From NCBI RefSeq assembly GCF_965277665.1, contig NZ_OZ255835.1:2790001-2854000 (forward strand): a stretch of 64,000 nucleotides of DNA, written 5' to 3'. The stretch's first letter is position 1, and each line of letters opens with the position of its first letter. Positions 41,494 to 52,579 of this stretch are shown here, piece by piece. The notes under the pieces were generated by a model, which was not told the DNA's origin, searched no databases, and saw only the letters and a program-made list of their open reading frames with translations. Both the position numbers and the translations under genes were made by a program. The DNA is from Lichenicoccus sp965277665 (lineage in GTDB: Bacteria; Pseudomonadota; Alphaproteobacteria; Acetobacterales; Acetobacteraceae).

Positions 41494-43059
41494 ATGCTGT
41501 TCAATTCGATCGTCTTCCTGATCGCATTCCTGCCGCTTGCGCTGGTCGGTTTCCACCTCGCCTCGAAGCTGGGCCGGCGGCCGGCCGGCATCTGGCTGAT
41601 CCTGATGTCGGTGCTGTTCTATGGCTGGGAACGGCCGGAGTTCATGCCGGTCCTGATCCTGTCGATGGCCGGCAACTTCACCGTGGTCAGCCTGATCGCC
41701 TATTTCGAGGGCCGGGCCCGGCTGCAGAATGCGATCCTCGCGACCGGCATCGTGCTCAACCTCGCCGCCCTGTTCAGGTTCAAGTACCTCTACGTCGTGC
41801 TGATGTCGCTCGCCGGCATCGGCGTGATCGACGGGCCGTTCACCAGGGCCGCGCTGCCGCTCGGGATCTCGTTCTTCACCTTCACGCAGATCGGCTACCT
41901 GATCGACTTCCGCCAGGGTGTCACCAAGGATCGCGGGGTGCTCAACTACTTGCTGTTCGTGAGCTTTTTTCCGCATCTGATCGCGGGCCCGATCCTGCAC
42001 AACCGCGAGATCATGCCGCAATTCGCCGACCGCTCGACCTACGGGCTGCGGCGCGAGAACCTGATGATCGGATTCACGATCTTCGTGATCGGGCTGGCGA
42101 AGAAGTGCCTGCTGGCGGATCCGCTCTCCTCGACGGTCGTCGCCGGCTTCCACGATCCCGTCGCACTCGGCGTGTTTGCCTCATGGAATGTCGCCCTGTC
42201 GTACTCGCTGCAGCTCTATTTCGACTTCTCCGGCTATTCCGATATGGCGATCGGGCTCGCACGCCTGTTCAACGTGCGCTTTCCGCTGAACTTCAACTCG
42301 CCGTACAAGGCAGGCTCCGTCGTCGAGTACTGGCAGCGCTGGCACATGACGCTGACCCGCTATATCACGCTCTACCTGTACAACCCGGCGGCGCTCTGGA
42401 TCACCCGGCGTCGCATGGCGCGTGGCCAGGGCGTCGGGCGGCGCGACATGGCGACGCCGTCGGGCTTCTTCGCGATGACAGTGGCGCCGACCTTCTTCAC
42501 CATGGGCCTTGCGGGCATCTGGCACGGCGCCGGCTCGCAGTTCGTGATCTTCGGGCTGCTGCACGCCTTCTATCTGAGCGTCAACCACGCCTGGCGCACC
42601 TTCCGCGCCAAGCAGGCCAAGGCGGCGCACAAGACCCACAAGGCGGAGAGCCATCCGCGTCCGGCGATCTGGGCAGTCGCCCTCACCTACCTCTCGGTGC
42701 TGGTCGGCGCGGTGTTCTTCCGCGCGCCCTCGAGCGGATCGGCGGTCACGCTGCTGTCGGGCATGCTCGGGCTGCACGGCATCGAGAGCCTGCCGGCCTC
42801 GCTGTCCTCGATACCGGCGCAGCGTGCCCTGCTCGACATCGTCTGGCTGGCGGTGCTCTACGCCGTGGTGTGGGGCATGCCCAACACCCAGCAGATCATG
42901 CGCGCGGCCGACCCGGCGCTCGGCAAGGTGCTGCCCGGTGGCATAGCCCTGACCCACTGGCGGCCGACCTGGCAGTGGGCCGTGGTCAGCGGCGCGGTCG
43001 CGGTGCTTGCCGTGCTCGGAATGGGAGGAACCAGTGAATTCCTTTACTTCCAGTTCTAG
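41494..43059 (+). CDS. MBOAT family O-acyltransferase (AlgI/DltB-like)
   Basis: A 521-residue polytopic membrane protein. It opens with MLFNSIVFLIAFLPLALVGF as in AlgI-type acyltransferases, and has LPLGISFFTFTQIGYLID, SYSLQLYFDFSGYSDMAIGL, FNSPYKAGSVVEYWQRWHMTL and the catalytic His in GLAGIWHGAGSQF (about residue 343). Such proteins move an acyl group from a cytoplasmic donor to an extracytoplasmic polymer. The partner ACP lies 35 bp upstream, and the SGNH gene starts inside this gene's last 26 bases. Confidence 0.92.
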   Translation: MLFNSIVFLIAFLPLALVGFHLASKLGRRPAGIWLILMSVLFYGWERPEFMPVLILSMAGNFTVVSLIAYFEGRARLQNAILATGIVLNLAALFRFKYLYVVLMSLAGIGVIDGPFTRAALPLGISFFTFTQIGYLIDFRQGVTKDRGVLNYLLFVSFFPHLIAGPILHNREIMPQFADRSTYGLRRENLMIGFTIFVIGLAKKCLLADPLSSTVVAGFHDPVALGVFASWNVALSYSLQLYFDFSGYSDMAIGLARLFNVRFPLNFNSPYKAGSVVEYWQRWHMTLTRYITLYLYNPAALWITRRRMARGQGVGRRDMATPSGFFAMTVAPTFFTMGLAGIWHGAGSQFVIFGLLHAFYLSVNHAWRTFRAKQAKAAHKTHKAESHPRPAIWAVALTYLSVLVGAVFFRAPSSGSAVTLLSGMLGLHGIESLPASLSSIPAQRALLDIVWLAVLYAVVWGMPNTQQIMRAADPALGKVLPGGIALTHWRPTWQWAVVSGAVAVLAVLGMGGTSEFLYFQF

Positions 43060-44107
43060 TACGACCGACAAGCCGTCGACGGCAGCGCTCGCCAGCAAGG
43101 CCGCAGATCCCGCCGGCGTGGGTCGCTACCTGCTGGTCATGGGGCTCGTCCTGGCGATCGGACTCGGCTTCTCCTGGCTCTGGTCGGCGACGATGAAGCT
43201 CGCCTTCCTGGATCCGGAATATGCTGCCTGGAGTGCCAAGCAGGACCTGGTGGCGCGCTGCGATCTCGGCGACCTGCTGGTGCTGGGCGACAGCCGGGCC
43301 GGCGCCGGCATGATGCCGACCCGCCTGCCCGGCAACGGGATCAACATCTCGGTCGGTGGCGCCAAGCCGGTCGAGATGTACTTCTTCCTGCGCCGCGCGA
43401 TGGCCTGCCCCAACATGCCGCACCATGTGCTGCTGTCGATCGATGCCGGCCATTTCCACAGCACCGACACGTTCTGGGAGCGCAGCGCGCGCTTCGGCAC
43501 CTTCAGCGTGGCCGATCTGCACGAGATCGAGGCAGTGGCGCGCAAGACCGGCGACGAGAGCCTGTTCGACCAGCCGCGCGCCGACGGCCTTCCCAACCTG
43601 GTGCGCGACGTCCTGTACGCGACCAGCTTCCCGACCCTGAACTTCGCCAGCATGGTGCGCGGCGGGCTGTTCCTGCGCTACGCCCACAATGTCGAGGAGC
43701 GCAGCAAGACCCTGCGCGCACGCGGACATCATCTGTTCGGCGACGCCGACGGCGACAGCGCCGAGGCCGACGACGCCTCGCTCGATAGCTTCCAGGTCCT
43801 GCCGCTGGAGGGGTGGTATTTCGAGCGGATGCTGCAGGAGATGCAGGCACGCGGCATCCGCGTCGATTTCGTGACCGTGCCAGTGAACGAGGCCACCGCG
43901 AGGCACATCACCCCGCAATTGCGAAAAGGCTTCACCGAGTATCTCGCCGCCGCGGCGAGCAAGTATCCGAACTTCCACGTCCTGGTCGCGCCGATCCCGT
44001 CGATGCCGGATCGCTATTTCGGCGATGTGTTCGCGCACCTCAACCAGGGTGGCGCCGAGCGCTTCAGCGCGAGCCTGGCGGCAGCGCTGCGCCGGGAGCA
44101 CCCCTGA
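43034..44107 (+). CDS. SGNH/DltD-like membrane-anchored protein of the acyl-transfer cassette
   Basis: A 357-residue protein starting at GTG 43034, after GGGAGGA, and overlapping the MBOAT gene by 26 bp. A cytoplasmic Ser/Thr-rich start is followed by one membrane helix (RYLLVMGLVLAIGLGFSWLW, about 31-50) and a large extracytoplasmic domain. LLVLGDSRAGAGMMP (Ser87) resembles block I of SGNH hydrolases; a closing Asp/His pair is less clear, with HLNQGGAERFS near the end. It plays the DltD or AlgX/AlgJ part: probably the final step of transfer onto the polymer. Confidence 0.72.
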   Translation: MNSFTSSSSTTDKPSTAALASKAADPAGVGRYLLVMGLVLAIGLGFSWLWSATMKLAFLDPEYAAWSAKQDLVARCDLGDLLVLGDSRAGAGMMPTRLPGNGINISVGGAKPVEMYFFLRRAMACPNMPHHVLLSIDAGHFHSTDTFWERSARFGTFSVADLHEIEAVARKTGDESLFDQPRADGLPNLVRDVLYATSFPTLNFASMVRGGLFLRYAHNVEERSKTLRARGHHLFGDADGDSAEADDASLDSFQVLPLEGWYFERMLQEMQARGIRVDFVTVPVNEATARHITPQLRKGFTEYLAAAASKYPNFHVLVAPIPSMPDRYFGDVFAHLNQGGAERFSASLAAALRREHP

Positions 44108-44125
44108 GGCCGCGGCCGGACGGCG

Positions 44126-45841
44126 CTATTTCGGCAAGGCAAAGACCGCGATCGCGTCGCCGAGCGGGTAGGTCATCTGGAAGTTGCCACCAGCGGCGAC
44201 CGCGATGTATTCGCGCCCCTGCACCTCGTAGGCGACCGGCGGGGCATTGACGCCGGCGCCGAGGAAGAAGTGCCAGAGCTTGCGGCCGGTCTTCGCATTG
44301 AAGGCGTCGCACCAGCCATTGCCCTCGCCCATGAAGGCGACGTTGCCAGCCGTCACCAGCGCGCCGCCCATTGTCGGCTGCGGCACCGTGGCATTCCAGT
44401 CGATCTTGCCGGTATCGACGTTGATCGCCGTGAGGGTGCCGTTCTGGATACCGCCGGCCACGTTCTTGAAGGTGCTGCCGAGCCGGATCATGCCCGGGAG
44501 ATCGCCGGCGTTGCTCTCGGTGGTGAAGGTCATGAGCTGGTTCATGCCCATGACATAGACGTCGTGGGTGAGCGGCGAGAACGCCGGCGGCGACCACTCG
44601 GCGCCGCCATTGGCGCCGGGCAGACTCTGCACGCCCGGCTTGGTCGGCAACGCGAACATGTTCTTCTGCATGTCATACGGCTGCGAGCGCCGGATCAGCT
44701 TGCCGGTCCGGCGGTCGACGATGTAGAAGAACGCGGTCTTGCCCGCTTCGCCGGCGGCAGGCACCGGCTTGCCGTCCTGCATCGCATCGAACAGTACGAC
44801 GTTGCTGACCGCGTCGTAGTCCCAGACGTCATGCTTCACCTCCTGGTAGTACCAGGCAAGGGTTCCGTCGTTGATATGCAGGGCTACGATCGAATCCGTG
44901 TACAGGTTGTCGCCTGCGCGCTTGGAGCCATCGAGATCGGGATTCGGATTGCCGGTCGAGAAGATCAGCAGGCCGAGCCTGGTGTCGATCGCGGGCGTGG
45001 TCCAGACTGTCCCACCGCCGGTCTTCCAGCTTTCGCCGGCCCAGGATTTCTGGCTGTCGGTGGTGTTCCAGCGCCAGGTCTGCGTGCCCTTGGCCGCGTC
45101 GTAGGACGCGACGAAGCCGCGGATCGGCCATTCGCCGCCCGCGCTGCCGATGATCACCTGGTTTTTGTAAACCTGCGGCGTCATCGTCTCGGAATAGCCG
45201 GCCTGCGCGTCGGCGACCTTGGTCTTCCAGACCTCCTTGCCGGTAACGGCGTCTACGTCGACCAGGCTGTTGTCGATGGTGAGGAGATAGACCTGTCCGC
45301 CGGAGATCGTGGCGCCACGTTTGACCGGCCCGCAGCAGATCTGAGTCAGCCCGTCGGTGTAGGTGTAGGTCCACAGCGTCTCGCCGGTGGCCGCGTTCAT
45401 CGCGATCAGCGCCTGCTTGCTGTTCACCATCGGCGTGGTCACGTACATCACGCCGTTGACGACGATCGGCGTCGTCTCGAAGCTCGCGGTGTAGCCGGTC
45501 TGCGCAATCGCCACCGGAGCCAGCTTGCCGATATTGACGGCATTGATCGCCTTGAGCGGCGAGTAGCGCTGGTTGGCGTAGCCCTGCCCGGTCGCGATCC
45601 AGTTGGCGCCGGTCTTCGTTACCGCCTCCACCGAGGCATCGTTCGTGCTGACGTTGGCCGCCACACCCGGCGCGACGTCGCCCGCCACCTTGCGGCTCTT
45701 CACCGCGCCGCCGTTCTCGATCGGCTCGGCCGCGCGCGCGAGACGCCCCGACAGCGGCGGAGCCGACCCCAGCAACAGAGCCATGACGGATACGGATGCC
45801 AGAGTTCTCAAGCGCAGCCTTGGCTGTTCCAGTCCGGGCAT
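44126..45841 (-). CDS. PQQ-dependent dehydrogenase, methanol/ethanol type
   Basis: A 571-residue periplasmic quinoprotein with signal peptide (LASVSVMALLLGSAPPLSG). The eight-bladed propeller motifs are present, with the vicinal disulfide in QICCGPVKRG (about residues 168-169), STGNPNPDLDG, and the catalytic Asp in KHDVWDYDAVS. An Asp two residues after the catalytic Asp (WDYD) is a feature of lanthanide-using XoxF-type enzymes, but also occurs in some Ca enzymes. It oxidises an alcohol or polyol and passes electrons to the cytochrome c encoded 34 bp upstream. Confidence 0.85.
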   Translation of the reverse strand: MPGLEQPRLRLRTLASVSVMALLLGSAPPLSGRLARAAEPIENGGAVKSRKVAGDVAPGVAANVSTNDASVEAVTKTGANWIATGQGYANQRYSPLKAINAVNIGKLAPVAIAQTGYTASFETTPIVVNGVMYVTTPMVNSKQALIAMNAATGETLWTYTYTDGLTQICCGPVKRGATISGGQVYLLTIDNSLVDVDAVTGKEVWKTKVADAQAGYSETMTPQVYKNQVIIGSAGGEWPIRGFVASYDAAKGTQTWRWNTTDSQKSWAGESWKTGGGTVWTTPAIDTRLGLLIFSTGNPNPDLDGSKRAGDNLYTDSIVALHINDGTLAWYYQEVKHDVWDYDAVSNVVLFDAMQDGKPVPAAGEAGKTAFFYIVDRRTGKLIRRSQPYDMQKNMFALPTKPGVQSLPGANGGAEWSPPAFSPLTHDVYVMGMNQLMTFTTESNAGDLPGMIRLGSTFKNVAGGIQNGTLTAINVDTGKIDWNATVPQPTMGGALVTAGNVAFMGEGNGWCDAFNAKTGRKLWHFFLGAGVNAPPVAYEVQGREYIAVAAGGNFQMTYPLGDAIAVFALPK

Positions 45842-45875
45842 GTTTCCCCGCTTGCGGCGTGTTCGCCGGTCTTGT

Positions 45876-46364
45876 TCAGTCGGTCGCTCCGGGGTAAGGC
45901 AGCAGACTCAGGCAGGACATCCCGTCCGCACTGACCGGCTGCGTGCCCGGCGGATATTTGTCGTAGGACAGGATATAGGCGAAGATATTGTCGTAATCGG
46001 CGGCCGAGAGCGTACCCGGCGCGTTCGCCGGCATCTGCGAGCTGGTGAAGGCAAGCAACTGTGTCGGCGTGATCTTGGTGAAATTCACGTAGGACGCAAA
46101 CTTGCCGCCGCTTAGGGCGGGCCCGGAATTGCCGAGAAGGTCGGTATTATGGCACGACGCGCAGTTCGCATTGTAGCCAGCGAGCCCGGCCTTCGCCTGC
46201 GCCGGCGTATAGAAGCCGGCTCCGGCAGCGCAGGGCGCCGCTGCAGCATGTGTTGCATACATGCTCGGCCCGAACATGGCCAGAATAACCAGCCGTCTTG
46301 TCACCGCCGGCATCATCGCGATCGTGCTCCCGTTCATGACGGGAATCCGATTGCGGATACGCAA
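45876..46364 (-). CDS. Exported cytochrome c, partner of the PQQ dehydrogenase
   Basis: A 162-residue protein with an N-terminal export signal (RRLVILAMFGPSMYATHAAAA) and one heme c site CASCH. The axial Met is probably in TSSQMPANAPG; IFAYILSYDKYPPG follows as in class I cytochromes. The start could be at ATG 46337 or internal Met codons. It precedes the PQQ dehydrogenase on the same strand by 34 bp and should accept its electrons in the periplasm. Confidence 0.87.
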   Translation of the reverse strand: MRIRNRIPVMNGSTIAMMPAVTRRLVILAMFGPSMYATHAAAAPCAAGAGFYTPAQAKAGLAGYNANCASCHNTDLLGNSGPALSGGKFASYVNFTKITPTQLLAFTSSQMPANAPGTLSAADYDNIFAYILSYDKYPPGTQPVSADGMSCLSLLPYPGATD

Positions 46365-46437
46365 CGAATCGGACGCTACACTCTCGGGCTTTACCGCACC
46401 AAGGACTGCGTTGGCGACGCGGAGTGCCGCCCTAGCG

Positions 46438-46538
46438 CCTGATCTGATCGATCAGGCTCTCCTTTACTTTGAAAAGAGCGGCTCAACCGATCAAGGGGAA
46501 CCGCAAAGCGGTTTAACTTGAGCCGATGCTGCTCTGGG
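46438..46538. repeat. Hairpin-rich intergenic repeat after the saccharopine-dehydrogenase-like gene
   Basis: CCTGATC-TGATC-GATCAGG (about 46439-46457) is a perfect hairpin. A second, nested hairpin has CGGCTCAA (46479-46486) pairing with TTGAGCCG (46518-46525) around AACCGC-AAA-GCGGTT (46499-46513). It starts right after the stop of the minus-strand gene and could end its transcript. The GGCTCAA/TTGAGCC core and GATGCTGCTCT end are shared with the repeat at 24580. Confidence 0.75.
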
Positions 46539-47690
46539 CTACCGGCCAAGCAGCATCGATTGTCCGGCGAACACGCGTCCGAATCGGTTTTCCAGAAATG
46601 CGTCGAGCGGAATGTCCTCCTGTCGGACGAATCCCGCCTGCGGCAGGCTACCCTCCGCCAGCAGATCGAGCACCGCACAGATGCTGCCGGCGGTGGTGAG
46701 CTGGATCGCGGTGCGATGCCGGCCGCCGACGCTGCCGGCCTGGATGGTCCGCGCCAGCGTCTCCTGCACGAGCTGCCCCGCTTGCATGCCGGTCACGGTG
46801 ACGAACACCACGACGAGGTCCTGCGCCGTGGTCGGCAGGGCATGTTCGAGGATGTCGCGCAGCACGTGGCGACGCTCCGCCAGCCGCAGGTCCTGCAGCA
46901 GCAGCTTCATCACCGCCGCATGGCCGGGGTAGCGCATGGTGCGGTAGTTCAGCTCGCGCACCCGCCCCGCATAGGTCTCGCACAGCGAGCCGAGGCCGCC
47001 GGAGGTGTTGAACGCCTCGTAGGCGACGCCGTCGACCGTCAGCCGCTCGCACTCCTCGAGCGCCGGCACCAGGTGCCGCTCGCCCTGCACGATCGCCTCG
47101 CAGGGCTGGATATACTCGTTGATGACGCCGTCCGTGCTCCAGGTCAGGTTGTAGCCGAGGGCATTGTCCGGGTAGCGGGGCAGTGCGCCCACCCGCAGCC
47201 GGATCGCGTCGAGGCTGTCGAAGCCGCTTGCGATGTCGTTTGCTGCGATCGAGACGAAGCCCGGCGCCAGGCCGCATTGCGGGATCAGGGCGGTCTCGGC
47301 GCGCATCGCCAGCGCCCGCACGGTGCGCGTGCTGAGCACGTCCTCGGTCAGGTCGAGATAGTGCACGCCGGCCGCCACCGCCGCCGAGGCGATATGGGTG
47401 GTCAGCTGGAAGGGCGCCGCGGACAGCAGGGCGAACTTGCCAGCCAGCAGGTCGGCGAGCCCGTCACCGGCGCCGAGATCGACAGCGAGACGGGTGACGC
47501 GATCCCCGGCCGCGCCACGATCGCCGGCCGCGCCACGATCGCCGGCCGCGCCACGATCGCCGGCCGCGCCACGATCGAGTGTCGCCTGGTCGCGGTCGAT
47601 CAGGGTCACCGCATAGTCGCCGCTCAGGCTGAGCAGGTCCGCGATGGTCGCGCCGATGCGGCCGGCGCCGATGACGGCGATCTCTTTCAT
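46539..47690 (-). CDS. Saccharopine dehydrogenase family protein
   Basis: A 383-residue oxidoreductase. The Rossmann start is KEIAVIGAGRIGATIADLL with an acidic residue after strand 2 (LIDRD). The catalytic part has GVHYLDLTEDV, LIPQCGLAPGFVSIAANDI and TSGGLGSLCETYAGRVRELNYRTMRYPGH, similar to lysine 6-dehydrogenase and saccharopine reductase-like enzymes. Residues 41-64 are four exact GAAGDR units from an 18-bp tandem repeat, inserted after strand 2 of the nucleotide fold. The start is ATG 47690. A divergent Lrp-type regulator suggests a role in amino acid metabolism, probably lysine. Confidence 0.8.
   Translation of the reverse strand: MKEIAVIGAGRIGATIADLLSLSGDYAVTLIDRDQATLDRGAAGDRGAAGDRGAAGDRGAAGDRVTRLAVDLGAGDGLADLLAGKFALLSAAPFQLTTHIASAAVAAGVHYLDLTEDVLSTRTVRALAMRAETALIPQCGLAPGFVSIAANDIASGFDSLDAIRLRVGALPRYPDNALGYNLTWSTDGVINEYIQPCEAIVQGERHLVPALEECERLTVDGVAYEAFNTSGGLGSLCETYAGRVRELNYRTMRYPGHAAVMKLLLQDLRLAERRHVLRDILEHALPTTAQDLVVVFVTVTGMQAGQLVQETLARTIQAGSVGGRHRTAIQLTTAGSICAVLDLLAEGSLPQAGFVRQEDIPLDAFLENRFGRVFAGQSMLLGR
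47499..47570. repeat. 18-bp in-frame tandem repeat, four units, inside a CDS
   Basis: The period is 18 bp, with a unit of GATCGCCGGCCGCGCCAC type, and encodes GAAGDR four times on the minus strand. The repeat keeps the frame and lies in the surface region after beta-strand 2 of the NAD(P)-binding fold. Perfect units indicate recent expansion. Confidence 0.92.
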
Positions 47691-47841
47691 GCGGCACCCT
47701 GTCATGCTGTCGAGAGGAGGCCGGATGCTGCACGGCAGGTCCATGACGTGACAAGCGCCGGACCGACGAGAGGCTGGCGCCGGCCTCGGCAGATTGCCTA
47801 AAAGCGTCGGCAGATTGCAGGCAGAGGCGACCCTATCCCGG

Positions 47842-48288
47842 ATGGACGCGACGGACCGCACCCTGCTGGCCCTGCTCGCGGCGGATGCCCGCCTGCCGAC
47901 GGCGGTCCTGGCCCGCCGTGTCGGCCTGTCCCGCACGACGGTCCAGAGCCGCATCGAGCGGCTCGAGGCGGCCGGCATCATTCTCGGCTACACGACGCGT
48001 ATCGGCCGCGGCCGGATCGGATCGGGCCGGGAAGCCGAGCATGCCGCGACGCGCGCCCACGTGATGATCGCGGTCGCCCCGAAGCAGGCGGCGGCGGTCG
48101 AGGCGGCCCTGCGCCGGCTCGAGGCGGTCCGCGAACTGCATGCAGTCAGTGGCGGCTTCGACCTGATTGCGATGGTCGAGACGGTCTCGATCGCGGAGAT
48201 CGACCGCCTGATCGACCGGATCGGCAGTCTCGAAGGCGTCGAGCGCACCAACTCGATGATGATCCTGTCAACCCGGCTGGTGCGCTAG
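47842..48288 (+). CDS. Lrp/AsnC family transcriptional regulator
   Basis: A 148-residue regulator with an N-terminal helix-turn-helix (DATDRTLLALLAADARLPTA then LARRVGLSRTTVQSRIERLEAAG) and a C-terminal RAM/ActR ligand domain (AHVMIAVAPKQAAAVEAALR, AVSGGFDLIAMVETVS). The start is ATG 47842. It is divergent from the saccharopine-dehydrogenase-like gene across 151 bp and is its probable regulator. The last 21 bp overlap the 3' end of the convergent methyltransferase gene. Confidence 0.9.
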   Translation: MDATDRTLLALLAADARLPTAVLARRVGLSRTTVQSRIERLEAAGIILGYTTRIGRGRIGSGREAEHAATRAHVMIAVAPKQAAAVEAALRRLEAVRELHAVSGGFDLIAMVETVSIAEIDRLIDRIGSLEGVERTNSMMILSTRLVR

Positions 48289-49041
48289 AGACTGATGATG
48301 CAACGGCGGACCCGAGAGCAGCGACACCAGGAAGAAGGCACGCCGGTGCTGCCGGATTACCGTGAAGCTCGGCGACCAGGTGAAGGCGTCGTGGATGCGG
48401 CGCGACACCCGGGACTCGGCGTCCGCCGAGAAAAAGAAATGGTTGGCGAGCACGCAGACGCCGCCGGGCCTGAGCAACGCCGCCATCCTGGTGCTGAGCG
48501 CCTTCAGCATCTCGTCGGTCAGCGGGTCGAGATAGTAGAGCGTGTCCGCGATGACGACGAGGTCGAAACATCCATCGAGTGCTGTCGGCAGATCGAGGAT
48601 GTCGCCCTGATCGAAACCGACATTCCCGAGATCCGAGGTCAAGCGCCGCGCATGCACCAGCGCGGCGGCGGCCACATCGAGCCCGAGCACGTGGTTCGCC
48701 CGCTGGGCCAGCCGGCGCGACAGCAGACCGATGCCGCAGCCCAGGTCGAGCACATTGCCGAAATGACGGTCGGGCAGCAGCGCGATGATCTGGTCATACT
48801 TGCGGCTCTGGTACCGGTAGCGCGGGGCAGCCGAAGACCATGGGTCGGCGGAGCTCGTGTAGGCTGCCTCGAACGCGGCTCGGGCGCCCATCGAGGCCCG
48901 CGCCAGCTTGATGGCGTTGTCCGTGCGCGCGCCGCGCAGGAACAACGTGAAGTCGCGCGGCAGGATGAAAGCAGGATGATCGGCGATGCGGCGGCGAAGG
49001 CTTATCGCCCTGGCACTCCGCGAGGGCACAGCAGAGGGCAT
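48268..49041 (-). CDS. SAM-dependent methyltransferase (class I, NodS-like)
   Basis: A 257-residue protein with motif I VLDLGCGIGLLSRRL, DQGDILDLP, DLVVIADTLYYLD and LLRPGGVCVLANHFF. The sequence AAYTSSADPWSSAAPRYRYQSRKYD before motif I is typical of NodS-like small-molecule N-methyltransferases. The start at ATG 49041 has AAGGAA upstream at good spacing; ATG 49050 is an alternative. The frame is open to 49215 across the ureD start. It is divergent from ureD, and its 3' end overlaps the Lrp gene. The substrate is unknown. Confidence 0.8.
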   Translation of the reverse strand: MPSAVPSRSARAISLRRRIADHPAFILPRDFTLFLRGARTDNAIKLARASMGARAAFEAAYTSSADPWSSAAPRYRYQSRKYDQIIALLPDRHFGNVLDLGCGIGLLSRRLAQRANHVLGLDVAAAALVHARRLTSDLGNVGFDQGDILDLPTALDGCFDLVVIADTLYYLDPLTDEMLKALSTRMAALLRPGGVCVLANHFFFSADAESRVSRRIHDAFTWSPSFTVIRQHRRAFFLVSLLSGPPLHHQSLAHQPG

Positions 49042-49178
49042 GATCCGCATTTCCTTAGTCAGGCAGCGCCGGTGCCGCAGTCCGTCGCCCAGTGCAAGGT
49101 AATCGTGGTGGTATCGTAGCGACGGGCATTGCAGCTCGCGGGTTGCATGTCCAGGACGACGTCGCATGAAGGAACCGC

Positions 49179-50045
<867 letters not shown>

Positions 50046-50083
50046 AGCGGGCCACCTGAAGCAGGACTATACGGGAGACCGGG

Positions 50084-50386
50084 ATGAACCTGACGCCGCG
50101 TGAAAAGGACAAGCTGCTGATCGCGATGGCGGCACAGGTGGCGCGGCGCCGGCTCGAACGCGGCGTCAAGCTGAACCACCCGGAAGCCGTCGCCCTGATC
50201 AGCGATTTCGTGGTCGAGGGCGCCCGCGACGGTCACAGCGTCGCCGACCTGATGGAGGCCGGGGGCACCGTCCTCACCCGGGAGCAGGTCATGCAGGGTG
50301 TTGCCGAAATGATCCCCGACGTGCAGGTCGAGGCGACCTTCCCGGACGGCACCAAGCTGGTGACGGTGCATGACCCGATCCGCTAG
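50084..50386 (+). CDS. ureA: Urease gamma subunit UreA
   Basis: A 100-residue subunit with the conserved MNLTPREKDKLLIAMAAQVA, RGVKLNHPEAVALISDFVVE and MIPDVQVEATFPDGTKLVTV. It forms the (alpha-beta-gamma)3 urease that hydrolyses urea to ammonia and carbamate. GGAGA lies upstream of the ATG. It overlaps the start of ureB by 17 bases. Confidence 0.97.
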   Translation: MNLTPREKDKLLIAMAAQVARRRLERGVKLNHPEAVALISDFVVEGARDGHSVADLMEAGGTVLTREQVMQGVAEMIPDVQVEATFPDGTKLVTVHDPIR

Positions 50387-50722
50387 GGCGCCTTCGGAAG
50401 CACTTGCGCCGGGTGCGGTGCCGGGCGAGGTCCTGACGCTGGCGGGCGAAATCACGCTCAATGACGGCGCCGACACGCTCGCACTGGTGGTGGTCAATAC
50501 CGGCGACCGCCCGATCCAGGTCGGCAGCCATTATCATTTCGCCGAAACCAACGCGGCGCTTGCCTTCGACCGGACCGCAGCCCGCGGACGCCGCCTCGAC
50601 GTGCCGTCCGGCGGCGCGGTGCGTTTCGAGCCCGGCCAGAGCCGCAGCGTCACCCTGATCCCGTTCGGCGGCGCACGCGAGGTGGTCGGCTTCCAGGGCC
50701 GGGTGATGGGAGCGCTCTACTG

Positions 50723-50723
<1 letters not shown>
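50370..50723 (+). CDS. ureB: Urease beta subunit UreB
   Basis: A 117-residue subunit with PGEVLTLAGEITLND, the conserved VVNTGDRPIQVGSHYHFAE with core His residues, and VVGFQGRVMG at the end. It starts inside ureA and its TGA overlaps the ureC ATG (TGATG). About ten extra residues precede the conserved core. Confidence 0.96.
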
Positions 50724-52441
<1,718 letters not shown>

Positions 52442-52579
52442 GTAAGCGCTGGAGGAGGTTCGAGGTCTTGACAAGCTTTTGTAAAAACCTTCTCGGCTTT
52501 ACATCGCGGCAGTGGGCGAATGTCCGTGTCGGGTCTTGCGGCATGCGGTAAGCACGCGGACCGGCCGGAGAGATTGGAT

